Shown here: one piece after another, positions 8,554-17,246 of the stretch
Layout of the letters: each line of letters begins with the position of its first letter
Position numbering within the stretch: the stretch's first letter is position 1
NCBI GenBank assembly: GCA_038131695.1
Contig: JAYPQA010000029.1
Location: forward strand, 1 to 36,430
Direction: 5' to 3'
Source of the DNA: JADHLK01 sp038131695
Lineage (GTDB): Bacteria > Pseudomonadota > Alphaproteobacteria > Puniceispirillales > Puniceispirillaceae
DNA: 36,430 nucleotides
The notes under the pieces: generated by a model
Seen by the model: the letters and a program-made list of their open reading frames with translations, nothing else
Database searches by the model: none
What the model was told of the DNA's origin: nothing
Made by a program: the position numbers and the translations under genes

Positions 8554-9006
8554 TCACCCCAGCAATTTGGGCGACAGGCGGCTGGCCTTGGTGGCCAGCT
8601 GGATAAATTGGTTAATCTCTGTCGGCGTCAGGCCCGGCAATATATCGGCTTGCAGGGCGATCACCAAAGGGCGCAGCTCAGCGACAATGCGCTCGCCCTC
8701 TTCGGTCAGGCAGAGATCGCGGGCTCGCTTGTCACGCCCGCTTACCACCCGCTGCAGCAGCCCCTTTTGCTGTAGCCTGTCAACCACCGCCCCGATAGTG
8801 GCCCGGTCCTTGGCAATCGCCTCGGCCAGCCTGGCCTGATCAGTGCCCGGCCTGTCGGCCAGCGCATCCAGCGCGGCAAATTGCACCGGCGTCAGATTAT
8901 AGCCTGCGGCCCCGACCTGTTGCAAAAAAAACTGGGTAGAGAGCTGATGCAAGCGCCGGATCAAATGGCCGGGCATCTGCCAGTAGCGGGGGGCAGGTCG
9001 TGACAT
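8554..9006 (-). CDS. MarR family regulator (MobR-like)
   Basis: A 150-aa winged-helix regulator. Helices around LTPVQFAALDAL (38-49) and AKDRATIGAVVDRLQQKGLL (65-84) form the helix-turn-helix and the RVVSGRDKRARDLCLTEEG stretch (86-104) is the wing, as in MarR proteins that bind aromatic acids. ATG 9006 is chosen over in-frame 9105 because AAGGAG lies 8 nt upstream and the protein then has normal MarR length. It is divergent from the 3-hydroxybenzoate 4-monooxygenase-like gene, as mobR is from mobA in Comamonas. Its likely role is a repressor released by the aromatic substrate. Its 3' end lies 27 bp from the convergent hydrolase gene. Confidence 0.87.
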   Translation of the reverse strand: MSRPAPRYWQMPGHLIRRLHQLSTQFFLQQVGAAGYNLTPVQFAALDALADRPGTDQARLAEAIAKDRATIGAVVDRLQQKGLLQRVVSGRDKRARDLCLTEEGERIVAELRPLVIALQADILPGLTPTEINQFIQLATKASRLSPKLLG

Positions 9007-9146
9007 TCTGGAAACTCCTTTTTGCCAGCTGCGGGCCAGACGCCGAAAAAATGCGCCGAAAACAATGCACCCAATAAAATGCTCTGGAAAAGTTTTTGAT
9101 GGCACAGTTTTTATTGACGCTCCCCTCTGGTCATAGTAAAAGAAAA

Positions 9147-9166
9147 ATAGTAAGTCAACTTATTAT
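9147..9166. promoter_or_regulatory. Palindromic operator candidate for the MarR regulator
   Basis: ATAGTAAGT-CA-ACTTATTAT is a 20-bp inverted repeat with one mismatch between 9-bp arms. It is the size and type of site MarR dimers bind. It lies 42 bp upstream of the monooxygenase start and about 140 bp upstream of the regulator start, within the AT-rich part of the divergent promoter. Binding is inferred. Confidence 0.6.
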
Positions 9167-9168
9167 AT

Positions 9169-9179
9169 CTGTCAGACAG
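9169..9179. promoter_or_regulatory. Short perfect palindrome CTGTCAGACAG
   Basis: Five-base arms around a central A, 2 bp downstream of the larger palindrome and 29 bp before the monooxygenase start. It could be a second half of the operator region or chance. Confidence 0.35.
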
Positions 9180-9208
9180 GTTAAAAGTGCTGAAAAGGGA
9201 GGCGTGAT

Positions 9209-11137
9209 ATGCAGTTTCACTTAGATGGGTTTCGGGCCGGGGACCCGGATATTTTCGCTGCTTCGGATCAGCCTGTTTCGGAATCAGCAAAATCTGGGTC
9301 AGCAAAACCGGGGCCAGCAGGGCAGGTGGATGTGCTGATTGTCGGATGTGGCCCGGCCGGCCTGACGCTGGCTGCCCAGCTGGCCCGCCACCCGGAAATC
9401 CGCACCCGCATTGTTGAGCGCAAGACCGGCCCGATGGAAAAGGGTCAGGCTGATGGTCTGTCCTGCCGGTCGATGGAGATGTTTCAGGCTTTTGGCATTG
9501 CCGAAAAGGTGATGCGCGAGGCGAGCTGGGTCAATGAGACGGTTTTCTGGAACCCGGACCCGGATAATCCGCGCGAAATCAAGCGCAGCGGCCGGATTCA
9601 GGATGTTGAGGACGGGCTGTCTGAAATGCCCCATGTCATTCTCAATCAGGCGCGGGTGCATGACCGCTATCTGGAGTTGATGCGCAATGCCCCGGCGCGG
9701 CTGGAGCCGGATTACGGGCGCAAACTGTTGAGCCTCAGCATTGATGAGACGGCTGCCTATCCGGTGACAGTCACGCTGGAGCGCTGCGATGCCGGGCATG
9801 AGGGCGAGAAGGAGGAGATTAACGCCCGCTTTGTGGTTGGCTGTGATGGGGCGCGCAGCGTCGTGCGCGGGGCTATCGGGCGCGAGCTGAAAGGGGACCG
9901 CGCCAATCAGGCCTGGGGCGTGATGGATGTGCTGGCGGTCACTGATTTTCCCGATTACCGCATGAAAACCCTGATCAAATCAGCTGGCGAGGGTAATATT
10001 ATCTTCATCCCGCGTGAAGGCGGCCATTTGATGCGTGTCTATATTGAGCTGGACAAGCTTTCCAAGGGCCAGCAGCTTGCGATAAAAGACATCACCGACA
10101 CGCAGCTGATTGAGACAACCAACCGGATTCTGCATCCCTACAGCATGGATGTAAAAGAGGTGGTCTGGTGGTCTATCTATGAGGTGGGCCACAGCCTGAC
10201 AGACAAGTTTGACGATGTGCCGGCCGGACAGGAAGCCAGCCAGCTGCCGCGCGTCTTTATCGCCGGAGATGCCTGTCATACCCATAGTGCCAAGGCCGGG
10301 CAGGGGATGAATGTCTCGATGGGTGACAGTTTCAATCTGGGCTGGAAGCTGATCTCGGTTCTGAAGGGGCGCTCTGATGCCTCGCTGCTGCACAGCTATT
10401 CAGCAGAGCGGCAAAAGGTGGCCCAGGATTTGATCGATTTTGACCATGAATGGTCACGCATTATTGGCGCGCCGGCGGCTGGCGATGAGGCGGCTGGCAA
10501 AACCCCGCAATTCCAGCAGCATTTTATCGAGCATGGCCGCTTTACCGCCGGGGTGACCGTGCGCTATGCCCCCTCGGCGCTGATCGGCGATCCGGGCTGG
10601 CAGGTTTTGGCCAGCGGCTTTGAAATCGGCACAAGGCTGCATTCGGCGCCGGTTATCCGGCTGGCTGATGCCAAGCCGCTGCATCTGGGCCATGTGATAG
10701 AGGCGGATGCGCGCTGGCGGATATTTGCTTTTGCCGGGGCCGGTGACCCGGCTTCAGAGGCAACAGATTTCGGCAAATTCTGCAGCTTTTTGACAGATAG
10801 TCCAGACTCGCCGATCCGCAAATTCACCCCCGCCGGAGCCGACCCGGATTCGGTGATCGATCTGCGCGCTGTCTTTTGGCAGTATCACCGGGATCTGGAT
10901 TTGATGGCCCTGCCGGGCATCCTGCTGCCGCTTAAGGGGCGGTTGGGCCTGCGCGATTATGAAAAGATTTTCTGTGCTGACCAGCGGCGCGGCGATATTT
11001 ATGAAATGCGCGGCATTGACCGGGATCGGGGCTGTGTGGTGATTGTGCGCCCGGACCAGCATATTGCCCATATTCTGCCGCTGACTGCCCATGCTGAGTT
11101 GAGCGGTTTTTTTGACCGGTTTTTGCTGCCTGTCTGA
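9209..11137 (+). CDS. mobA: 3-hydroxybenzoate 4-monooxygenase-like FAD hydroxylase
   Basis: A 642-aa class A flavin monooxygenase. It has the dinucleotide motif GCGPAG at 46-51, the DG motif CDGARS near 212-217, and the GD motif AGDACHTHSAKAGQGMN starting near 352. A C-terminal thioredoxin-like domain follows (about 450-642), as in phenol hydroxylase-type enzymes. The N terminus MQFHLDGFRAGDP and the stretches GQADGLSCRSMEMFQAFG and LSEMPHVILNQARVHD closely recall MobA of Comamonas. That enzyme converts 3-hydroxybenzoate to protocatechuate with NADPH and O2. GGGAGG precedes the start. The divergent MarR gene supports an inducible aromatic-acid function. A related hydroxylated aromatic is possible as substrate. 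Confidence 0.88.
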   Translation: MQFHLDGFRAGDPDIFAASDQPVSESAKSGSAKPGPAGQVDVLIVGCGPAGLTLAAQLARHPEIRTRIVERKTGPMEKGQADGLSCRSMEMFQAFGIAEKVMREASWVNETVFWNPDPDNPREIKRSGRIQDVEDGLSEMPHVILNQARVHDRYLELMRNAPARLEPDYGRKLLSLSIDETAAYPVTVTLERCDAGHEGEKEEINARFVVGCDGARSVVRGAIGRELKGDRANQAWGVMDVLAVTDFPDYRMKTLIKSAGEGNIIFIPREGGHLMRVYIELDKLSKGQQLAIKDITDTQLIETTNRILHPYSMDVKEVVWWSIYEVGHSLTDKFDDVPAGQEASQLPRVFIAGDACHTHSAKAGQGMNVSMGDSFNLGWKLISVLKGRSDASLLHSYSAERQKVAQDLIDFDHEWSRIIGAPAAGDEAAGKTPQFQQHFIEHGRFTAGVTVRYAPSALIGDPGWQVLASGFEIGTRLHSAPVIRLADAKPLHLGHVIEADARWRIFAFAGAGDPASEATDFGKFCSFLTDSPDSPIRKFTPAGADPDSVIDLRAVFWQYHRDLDLMALPGILLPLKGRLGLRDYEKIFCADQRRGDIYEMRGIDRDRGCVVIVRPDQHIAHILPLTAHAELSGFFDRFLLPV

Positions 11138-11153
11138 CGCCGGTTTGCGCGGT

Positions 11154-12647
11154 TCAGAAGCCGCATTGCCAATCGGCGCCCCAGGCTTGCTGCCAGAAGC
11201 GCAGATTGGACAGGTTTGACTTCGCCCTGCCACCGGCCCAGAGATCGCGCGCCGGATCGGCATGATGCTGGAAATAGGTGGCCAAAGCCTCCTCTGCCAG
11301 CCTCGCCCGGATGGGCGCGGCCTCATCGCTCTCACAGATATTGTGGCGCTCCTGCGGGTCCGCCCCCAGATCATAGAGTTCGGCTGGCAGCTGGCCGGTC
11401 GCCTGATGCTGAAACCTCTCAATATAGAGATGGCTGTCCGTGCGGATGGCGCGGCTTTCTTCCTGCTCCAGAAAGACGGCGTCGCGATGGCCGGCCTGCC
11501 GGTTACCCAGATTGATTACCCGGCTGTCCTGACGCGGCGTATCCAGCAATCCGGCCCCGCACGCATCCAGCAGCGTATTGGCCAGATCCAGCTGGCTGAC
11601 CAGCTGGCGGCGCGGCCCGCTGGCCACAGGTGGCCAGCGCATCACCAGCGGTATATGATAGCTGGGCCGCAGCATGGAGGCTGGCCAGGCCGCCAGCCCA
11701 TGCCCCCAAATACCATGATTGCCCAGCGAAAAACCGTGATCAGCTGTATAGATGAGGATCGTATTCTCGGCCAGATTGCTGGCCTCCAGCTGGGCCATGA
11801 TGCGCCCAACCGCATCATCTACCAGCGAAGTCTGGGCAAAATAATTGCGGATGCTTTCAGTCTCATTGGGCAGCAACAGAGGCCCGGCAAAGCGTTCATG
11901 CGGTTCTGCCCCGGCTTCCAGAACCCGCTGGATATAGCGGTCCAGAACGCGCTTGTTCAGCCCCTCGCGCGGCACGCTGGCCAGCGGGCTGTCATCATAG
12001 AGATCGGCAAAGCGGGTCTTGGCCCGCCCCTTGATGGATGGCCAATGCCCATAAGGCCCGTTAAAGGGCACAAAACAGAAAAAGGGCTGCTCAGCGTTCG
12101 CTTGCTGCTGCAGGAACGCCACGGTCTGGCTGGTGAAGAAATCAACCGAATGGCCGCTATGGGTAAAGCTGTCCTGATTGACGATCATCTGATTGTCATA
12201 AAAGCTGATCGTATGGCCATGCGGAAAGGTAACCCAATGGTCAAAGGCGTGTGGCGGCTGCCAGGCAGAGCCCAGATGGTATTTGCCAATCAGCGCGGTG
12301 TGATAGCCGCTGGCTTTCAGCCGATCCGGCAGCGTATCAAATTCGCCAATGGCATTCCATTTCTCCGGCCATTGATCGGCCAGCCCGTCATCCAGCCAGG
12401 TATGAATCCCGTGCGCTGAGGGTATCAGCCCGGTCAGCACCGAGGCCCGGCAGGGCGAGCACATGGCATTGACGCAATAGGCATTTTCAAACAGGCTGCC
12501 CTGGCTGGCCAGCTGGTCAATCGCCGGGGTTTTGACCTCTGGATTGCCATAGCTGCCCAGAAATTCAGCCGACTGGTTGTCTGACATGATCAAGATGATA
12601 TTCGGCCTGCTGTCTTTTGTGCCTGCTGGCTTGCCAGTGCGTGTCAT
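11154..12647 (-). CDS. Type I sulfatase with canonical CxPxR motif
   Basis: A 497-aa alkaline-phosphatase-superfamily sulfatase. The N-terminal metal site IILIMSDNQ (about 17-25) is followed by the formylglycine signature CSPCR at 63-67 in the context CSPCRASVLTG. GKYHLG comes near 120 and YTADHGFSLGNHG near 310. Cys63 should be converted to formylglycine by FGE. No signal peptide is apparent, so a cytoplasmic enzyme acting on imported sulfate esters is likely. The sequence cannot name the substrate. GGGGGGAAG precedes the start. Its 3' end is 16 bp from the convergent mobA-like gene. A GST-like gene is divergent from it. No FGE gene is in the window. Confidence 0.88.
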   Translation of the reverse strand: MTRTGKPAGTKDSRPNIILIMSDNQSAEFLGSYGNPEVKTPAIDQLASQGSLFENAYCVNAMCSPCRASVLTGLIPSAHGIHTWLDDGLADQWPEKWNAIGEFDTLPDRLKASGYHTALIGKYHLGSAWQPPHAFDHWVTFPHGHTISFYDNQMIVNQDSFTHSGHSVDFFTSQTVAFLQQQANAEQPFFCFVPFNGPYGHWPSIKGRAKTRFADLYDDSPLASVPREGLNKRVLDRYIQRVLEAGAEPHERFAGPLLLPNETESIRNYFAQTSLVDDAVGRIMAQLEASNLAENTILIYTADHGFSLGNHGIWGHGLAAWPASMLRPSYHIPLVMRWPPVASGPRRQLVSQLDLANTLLDACGAGLLDTPRQDSRVINLGNRQAGHRDAVFLEQEESRAIRTDSHLYIERFQHQATGQLPAELYDLGADPQERHNICESDEAAPIRARLAEEALATYFQHHADPARDLWAGGRAKSNLSNLRFWQQAWGADWQCGF

Positions 12648-12804
12648 CTTCTTCCCCCCCTGTTAGGCAAAGGCATCCTGCCTGATCGCCAGCCTAGCAC
12701 AAGCCAGACCAAATTGTTACGCCTGCTGGCTTGCCGGGCAGCTGTTTTTACCGCTAGGGTTGGGGGACTCTGGGCAGGTTTGGTGCTTTTAAGGAGGAAA
12801 ATCC

Positions 12805-13485
12805 ATGTCCCTGAAGCTGGTCTATTTCAAAATGCGCGCTCTGGCCGAAGCCCCGCAAATGCTGATGCATTATGCCGGTCTGGAGTATGACTATATCATG
12901 GCCTGGGACTATTTTGGCCGGGCATGGGCTGCGGTCAAGCCAGAGATGATGTTCAAGAAATTGCCGCTGCTGGTGGTGGATGACAGGCATCAAATTGTCC
13001 AGTCGGTGGCTATCCTGAATTATCTGGAGGCGCGGGCCGGGCTGCGTCTGGCAGACCCGGTTGCCGCCGCGCGTGCCGAGGCAATTCTTATCGGGGCCCA
13101 GGAAATGGTGGCCCCGCTGAACCCGACGGTGAATTTTGCCACTGGCGAGGATTTTGTTGAAAAACGCGAGAAAACGGTGCGTTTTTTGACGTCACGCTTT
13201 GATGATCTGCAGCGCATTCTGGCGGTTAGCAGCGGTAAATTCCTGATAGATGATACGCCGCGCGCCTGTGATTTTGCGGCGTTTCACAATCTGGATTTGA
13301 CCCGCCTTCTGGACCCGCAGCTGCTGTCTGGCTGGCCAAGGCTGGCTGACTATGCAGAAGCCCTGGCTGAGCTGCCTGCTCTGCGGGCCTATCTGGCGGG
13401 CCGGCCGCAGCTGACAGATGTGTCAACCGCCCCGAAGCTGGTGATAGACGGGGTGGCGCACCCCACCGGCACGCAGCAAAGCTGA
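12805..13485 (+). CDS. Glutathione S-transferase family protein
   Basis: A 226-aa protein with an N-terminal thioredoxin-like domain (about 1-78): LKLVYFKMRALAEAPQMLM, the KKLPLL strand at 51-56 with the cis-proline, and the glutathione-binding QSVAILNYLEAR at 66-77. An all-helical C-terminal domain follows. The pattern is that of cytosolic GSTs of the sigma/alpha-like type. No gene-specific substrate can be given. AAGGAGG lies just upstream of the start. It is divergent from the sulfatase across 157 bp. Confidence 0.8.
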   Translation: MSLKLVYFKMRALAEAPQMLMHYAGLEYDYIMAWDYFGRAWAAVKPEMMFKKLPLLVVDDRHQIVQSVAILNYLEARAGLRLADPVAAARAEAILIGAQEMVAPLNPTVNFATGEDFVEKREKTVRFLTSRFDDLQRILAVSSGKFLIDDTPRACDFAAFHNLDLTRLLDPQLLSGWPRLADYAEALAELPALRAYLAGRPQLTDVSTAPKLVIDGVAHPTGTQQS

Positions 13486-13717
13486 CCGGATCGCCGGGCA
13501 GGATAAGTGGTCCAGGCGGCTCCCGGCCGGGCCGGTTTGTCAAAGGCTGCTTGACATGATCGCCCTTATACTTGACTGTTTTAATCTTGAACAACTTGAC
13601 AAGGGGGTCTGGGGGCGCATCGCGGCGGGTCAGAAGGATAAAGATAAATTCCGCAGCATACACAAATGCGCATCCGGCAGGCCAGATTCAGGTTGGGGAT
13701 TTTAAAGGAGGAAAAAA

Positions 13718-14764
13718 ATGAAAGCTCTGAGGTTTTTGGCTGGCATGACAGCAGCCATTGCGATGGGGGCGAGCGCCGCTGTTGCACAGGTTAATCTGAG
13801 TGCCGAGACCGTCTCACCCGGTGGGTCGGCGTATCTCGGCCCGGCCCATCTGGCCGAAATTGCAGCCCAGCGGGGGATTGCCAATATCCAGCTGAATGAT
13901 TCAGCGGTGCTGACAAATTCTGTCCAGAATGTTGCAGAGGGCAAGACAGATATTGCCACCATGCCGATGATTCTGCCCTTCCTGCTCAGCCGGGGGGTTG
14001 GCCCCTATACATCGCTGGGGCCGGAAAAGGGCAAGGAGCTGGCCTCCAATCTGCGGATGCTGAACCCTTATTCCCTGGGCGTGTTCTTTATGATGGCCTA
14101 TGATACCAAGGGCTTCAAAAGCTGGGATGATCTGAAGGGCAAGAAGGTGATGAATGGCCCGCCGCGCGGGGCTGCTCTCAATAATGCCCGCTCCATTATC
14201 CAGATTGTGACCGGCCTGAAAGATGGTGATGGCTATACCGGTGTGCAGACAGATTGGGGCCAGGTCTCAGCTGTGATTACGGATGGAACCGTTGATGTGG
14301 CTGTTTTGCCTGAGCTGTTCCCGAACCAGCGGGTGATTGAAATCGGCGCAGCAGGCCGCGCGACTGCCTTTCCGATACCGAAAGCGGCCTTTGAAAGCGA
14401 GGGGATGACCAACTATATGAAGGCCCCGGGCAACGCCCCCTTTATCGCCAAGGCGGCTGATATTGATGCGGCTCTGGGCGATGCCTGGTCCGTTGCGTCT
14501 GAAGATGGCATCTTCCGCGGTATGTCCACGGTGGGGTCCATTGGCGTGCATAAGGATATGGACGAGGAGCTGGCCTACCAGCTGACCAAGGCGTTTGTGG
14601 AAACGCTGCCGCAGCTGATGGCCAAGGCCCCGTTTGCCGCCAATGTCGGGTTTGATGATCCGGCCAGCGGCGTGTGTGGCCCCAGCCCCTATAAATATCA
14701 CCCTGGTGCGATCCGTGCCTGGGAAGAGGCTGGCTATTCCATCCCTGATTGTGCCAAGCCCTGA
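13718..14764 (+). CDS. TAXI-family TRAP transporter solute-binding protein
   Basis: A periplasmic binding protein of 348 aa. A signal peptide (1-23, cleavage near AVAQV) is followed by the TAXI-family fold, with strands and helices around VSPGGSAYLGPAHLAEIAAQ, SVQNVAEGKTDIA and the WDDLKGKKVMNGPPRGA segment. TAXI proteins deliver organic anions such as glutamate or dicarboxylates to TRAP permeases. The ligand here is unknown. AAAGGAGG precedes the start. The fused TRAP permease gene follows after 112 bp that contain a stem-loop. The long leader (13486-13717) contains several TTGAC boxes but I cannot assign a promoter. Confidence 0.9.
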   Translation: MKALRFLAGMTAAIAMGASAAVAQVNLSAETVSPGGSAYLGPAHLAEIAAQRGIANIQLNDSAVLTNSVQNVAEGKTDIATMPMILPFLLSRGVGPYTSLGPEKGKELASNLRMLNPYSLGVFFMMAYDTKGFKSWDDLKGKKVMNGPPRGAALNNARSIIQIVTGLKDGDGYTGVQTDWGQVSAVITDGTVDVAVLPELFPNQRVIEIGAAGRATAFPIPKAAFESEGMTNYMKAPGNAPFIAKAADIDAALGDAWSVASEDGIFRGMSTVGSIGVHKDMDEELAYQLTKAFVETLPQLMAKAPFAANVGFDDPASGVCGPSPYKYHPGAIRAWEEAGYSIPDCAKP

Positions 14765-14789
14765 TCAGGCTGGCCTGAATGTGATGCAG

Positions 14790-14834
14790 AACCCGGATTT
14801 TCGCCTTGAATCTCCGGGTTCCCGCCTTTTTTTT
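14790..14834 (+). terminator. Stem-loop with T run between binding protein and permease
   Basis: AACCCGGA at 14790-14797 pairs perfectly with TCCGGGTT at 14813-14820 across a 15-nt loop. CCCGCC and eight T follow. The T run starts 6 nt after the stem, so termination may be partial. A leaky terminator or RNA-stabilising hairpin here would give more binding protein than permease. Confidence 0.6.
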
Positions 14835-14876
14835 ATTTGTTATAGGCCGCTGCTGAACAAGATCGGGTGCTGAACA

Positions 14877-17225
14877 ATGTCAGAGATGCCAGAAGCCACT
14901 TCCGAGGAAACAGGTCTCGCCAAAAAAATCGCCTATGGCATGGCTCTGGCTATGGTGATTGTCGGAATTATCAACTCCATGCCCTCTATTCCGGGGCTGG
15001 ATGATCTTATCCGCGGCCTGGTCAATAATGATAAATTATCGGTGCGCCGCTTTCCGCCGGAATGGTTTTATCCGCTGGTTTTTGCCTGGATGATGATCAT
15101 TGTCTCACTGCAGCATTCGATGTGGCGCAGCTGGCAGGGGGCCAGTTCGCTGAAACGCGGTTTTGGCCTTTTTATGGATGTCGCGCTGATTGTGGCGGCG
15201 ATTACCATTTCCATTTCCTATCTGATTGAGATTTCCTCAGTCTGCCTGATTGACCGGGTCACCGGCGACCGGGCCATGCTGATGCAGACGGCGCTGAAAG
15301 ATGCGGTCGCCTTTGCCAAGGAATATGGGCTGCCTATTCCGGACAGTGTGGATGATCCCAAATGCATGAATACGACCGGCGTCTGGCTGGCCCTGATTAT
15401 GGGCGTTACCATGCTGATCTTCCTTGGCTACAATATCAAGGTATGGGGGCTGCCGCTGGTGGCCATATCGCTGGCGATTGCGCTCTATACGATTGGCACG
15501 GTGCTGGTCTGGTATTTCTTCGGGGCTGATGACATTAACAAATATGCGGTGACCAAGCTGGGCGGTGAGCCGCGCACCTTCACCGACGGGATTCCCAATG
15601 TCAATGATGCGCTGGTGAATAATTCGTCGGGCATTCTGGGCCGCTTCATGCATGTGACCATCAATGTCGTCTTTCCCTATATCATGCTGGGGGCGCTGTT
15701 CGGCAAATCGGCTGGCGGGCGGGCCCTTATCAAACTGTCCTTCCTGCTGACCCGCAAGATGAAGGGCGGGCCGGCCCATGCGGCGATTTTCTCTTCTGCC
15801 ATGTTTGGGACGATCACAGGCGGGCCGGTGGTCAATGTGCTCTCCACGGGGGTGCTGACCATCCCGATGATGCTGAAACGCGGCTTCTCGCGGGTGTTTG
15901 CTGGCGGGGTAGAGGCGGCTGCCTCGTCTGGCGGCTCGATCATGCCGCCGGTGATGGGGGTTGCGGCATTTATCCTGTCGGCCCTGACAGCCGTGCCCTA
16001 CCGTGAGGTGATTATCGCAGCCGCGCTACCGGCGATTGCCTATTTCTTCTGCCTGTTCCTGTCAGTTATTTTCCAGTCGCGCAAGCAGGGGATTGAAGCG
16101 GTCGGTGAGGTGTCTGAGGATATGCGGATTACCCGCGCAGACCGGCTGCATCTGTTACAGATTTTCCTGCCTATCCTGCTGATCCTGTTCTTGCTGCTGA
16201 CCCCGAAGGATGAGGTGGGGTGCGGCTGGGCAGGCTCGCTTTTTGGCGCGGTTACGGTGGTTGAGAATGGGATTTGCCGGGCGGTAGAGGTTCCCTGGCT
16301 GCTGGAGCTGTTGCAAAATGCGGCCGGGGATGCCAGCGCGGCAGGCTGGTGGGCGGCCTTTCTGGTGGCTGTCTTGCTGTTCATTGACAAGGATTTCCGC
16401 GCCAAGCCGCGCAAATTTATTGATGCGCTGTCCGAATCCGGTATCACCATTGCGACCTTGTATCTGATGTTTCTGGCGGTGACCGTGATTGATGTTTGCC
16501 TGACCTTCACCGGCCTGTCCAAATATGTGGCGATTGATATTCTGGGCTTTTTGCTGGCCCTTGATCTGGGGGGCAGCGGCTCGGTTCTGTTCCAGTTCAT
16601 TGCCCTGTTCATCACGATGATTCTGGCGGTTCTGCTGGGCATGGGGATGCCGGCCGTGCCGGCCTATATCAATGTGGCCCTGTTGATGGGGCCGCTGCTG
16701 ATCGGGCTGGGCATCGCAACCTTTACCGCGCATATGTTTATCTTCTATTTCGCGGTGGCCTCAGCAATAACCCCGCCAGTGGCGCTGGCCGCCTTTGCCG
16801 CCTCTACCATCACCAAGGCAGACCCGATGGCGACCGGCTTTTCCTCAGTCCGGTCGGGGATTGTGCTGTTTGTGATTCCCTTTGTCTTTGCCTTCTATCC
16901 GGAATTGCTGCTGATCGATGCGGCGGTCAAGGATCCGAGTGCCGGGGCAGGCGGCGGCTATTTGCCAGGCTATGATGGCACGATCTATTGGGCAGAGTTG
17001 GTCCTCTTGCTGGGGCGGCTGGTGTTGGCCCTTTATATGTTGTCGAGTGCGCTGGCCCGCTTTGATTTCGGCAGCTTGCGGATGGCTGAGGTGCTGTTGC
17101 GGCTGGTGCTGGCGGCGCTGATTATTAGCGGCGATCCGCTGCTCTATACGCCAGCCATCATTGCGGCGCTGGTCTGGCTGGCTTTCCATTTCTGGCGTCA
17201 GCGCAGCCTGGCCCAGCCAGCCTGA
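14877..17225 (+). CDS. TRAP transporter fused 4TM/12TM permease
   Basis: A 782-aa integral membrane protein combining the small and large TRAP subunits. The N-terminal ~220 residues contain four hydrophobic helices (small-subunit part). The remainder is DctM-like, with AHAAIFSSAMFGTITGGPVVN, TIPMMLKRGFSRVFAGGVEA and SSGGSIMPPVMGVAAFIL, all typical of TAXI-linked permeases, and LLGMGMPAVPAYINVALL later on. It uses the sodium gradient to import the substrate captured by the upstream TAXI protein. The frame is intact over 2.3 kb, in contrast to several nearby genes. An amidohydrolase and amidase follow closely and may process the imported compound. Confidence 0.93.
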   Translation: MSEMPEATSEETGLAKKIAYGMALAMVIVGIINSMPSIPGLDDLIRGLVNNDKLSVRRFPPEWFYPLVFAWMMIIVSLQHSMWRSWQGASSLKRGFGLFMDVALIVAAITISISYLIEISSVCLIDRVTGDRAMLMQTALKDAVAFAKEYGLPIPDSVDDPKCMNTTGVWLALIMGVTMLIFLGYNIKVWGLPLVAISLAIALYTIGTVLVWYFFGADDINKYAVTKLGGEPRTFTDGIPNVNDALVNNSSGILGRFMHVTINVVFPYIMLGALFGKSAGGRALIKLSFLLTRKMKGGPAHAAIFSSAMFGTITGGPVVNVLSTGVLTIPMMLKRGFSRVFAGGVEAAASSGGSIMPPVMGVAAFILSALTAVPYREVIIAAALPAIAYFFCLFLSVIFQSRKQGIEAVGEVSEDMRITRADRLHLLQIFLPILLILFLLLTPKDEVGCGWAGSLFGAVTVVENGICRAVEVPWLLELLQNAAGDASAAGWWAAFLVAVLLFIDKDFRAKPRKFIDALSESGITIATLYLMFLAVTVIDVCLTFTGLSKYVAIDILGFLLALDLGGSGSVLFQFIALFITMILAVLLGMGMPAVPAYINVALLMGPLLIGLGIATFTAHMFIFYFAVASAITPPVALAAFAASTITKADPMATGFSSVRSGIVLFVIPFVFAFYPELLLIDAAVKDPSAGAGGGYLPGYDGTIYWAELVLLLGRLVLALYMLSSALARFDFGSLRMAEVLLRLVLAALIISGDPLLYTPAIIAALVWLAFHFWRQRSLAQPA

Positions 17226-17246
17226 GCCGCCAGAGGGGGAGGGGCG

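Noticed and set aside
11262..12419. A 385-codon plus-strand frame
   Set aside because: It is antisense to the intact sulfatase. Long shadow frames are common in GC-rich genes, and the product shows no known motif.
13551..13577. A sigma70 promoter with TTGACA at 13551 upstream of the TAXI gene
   Set aside because: No acceptable -10 box lies 16-18 bp downstream of any of the TTGAC boxes.
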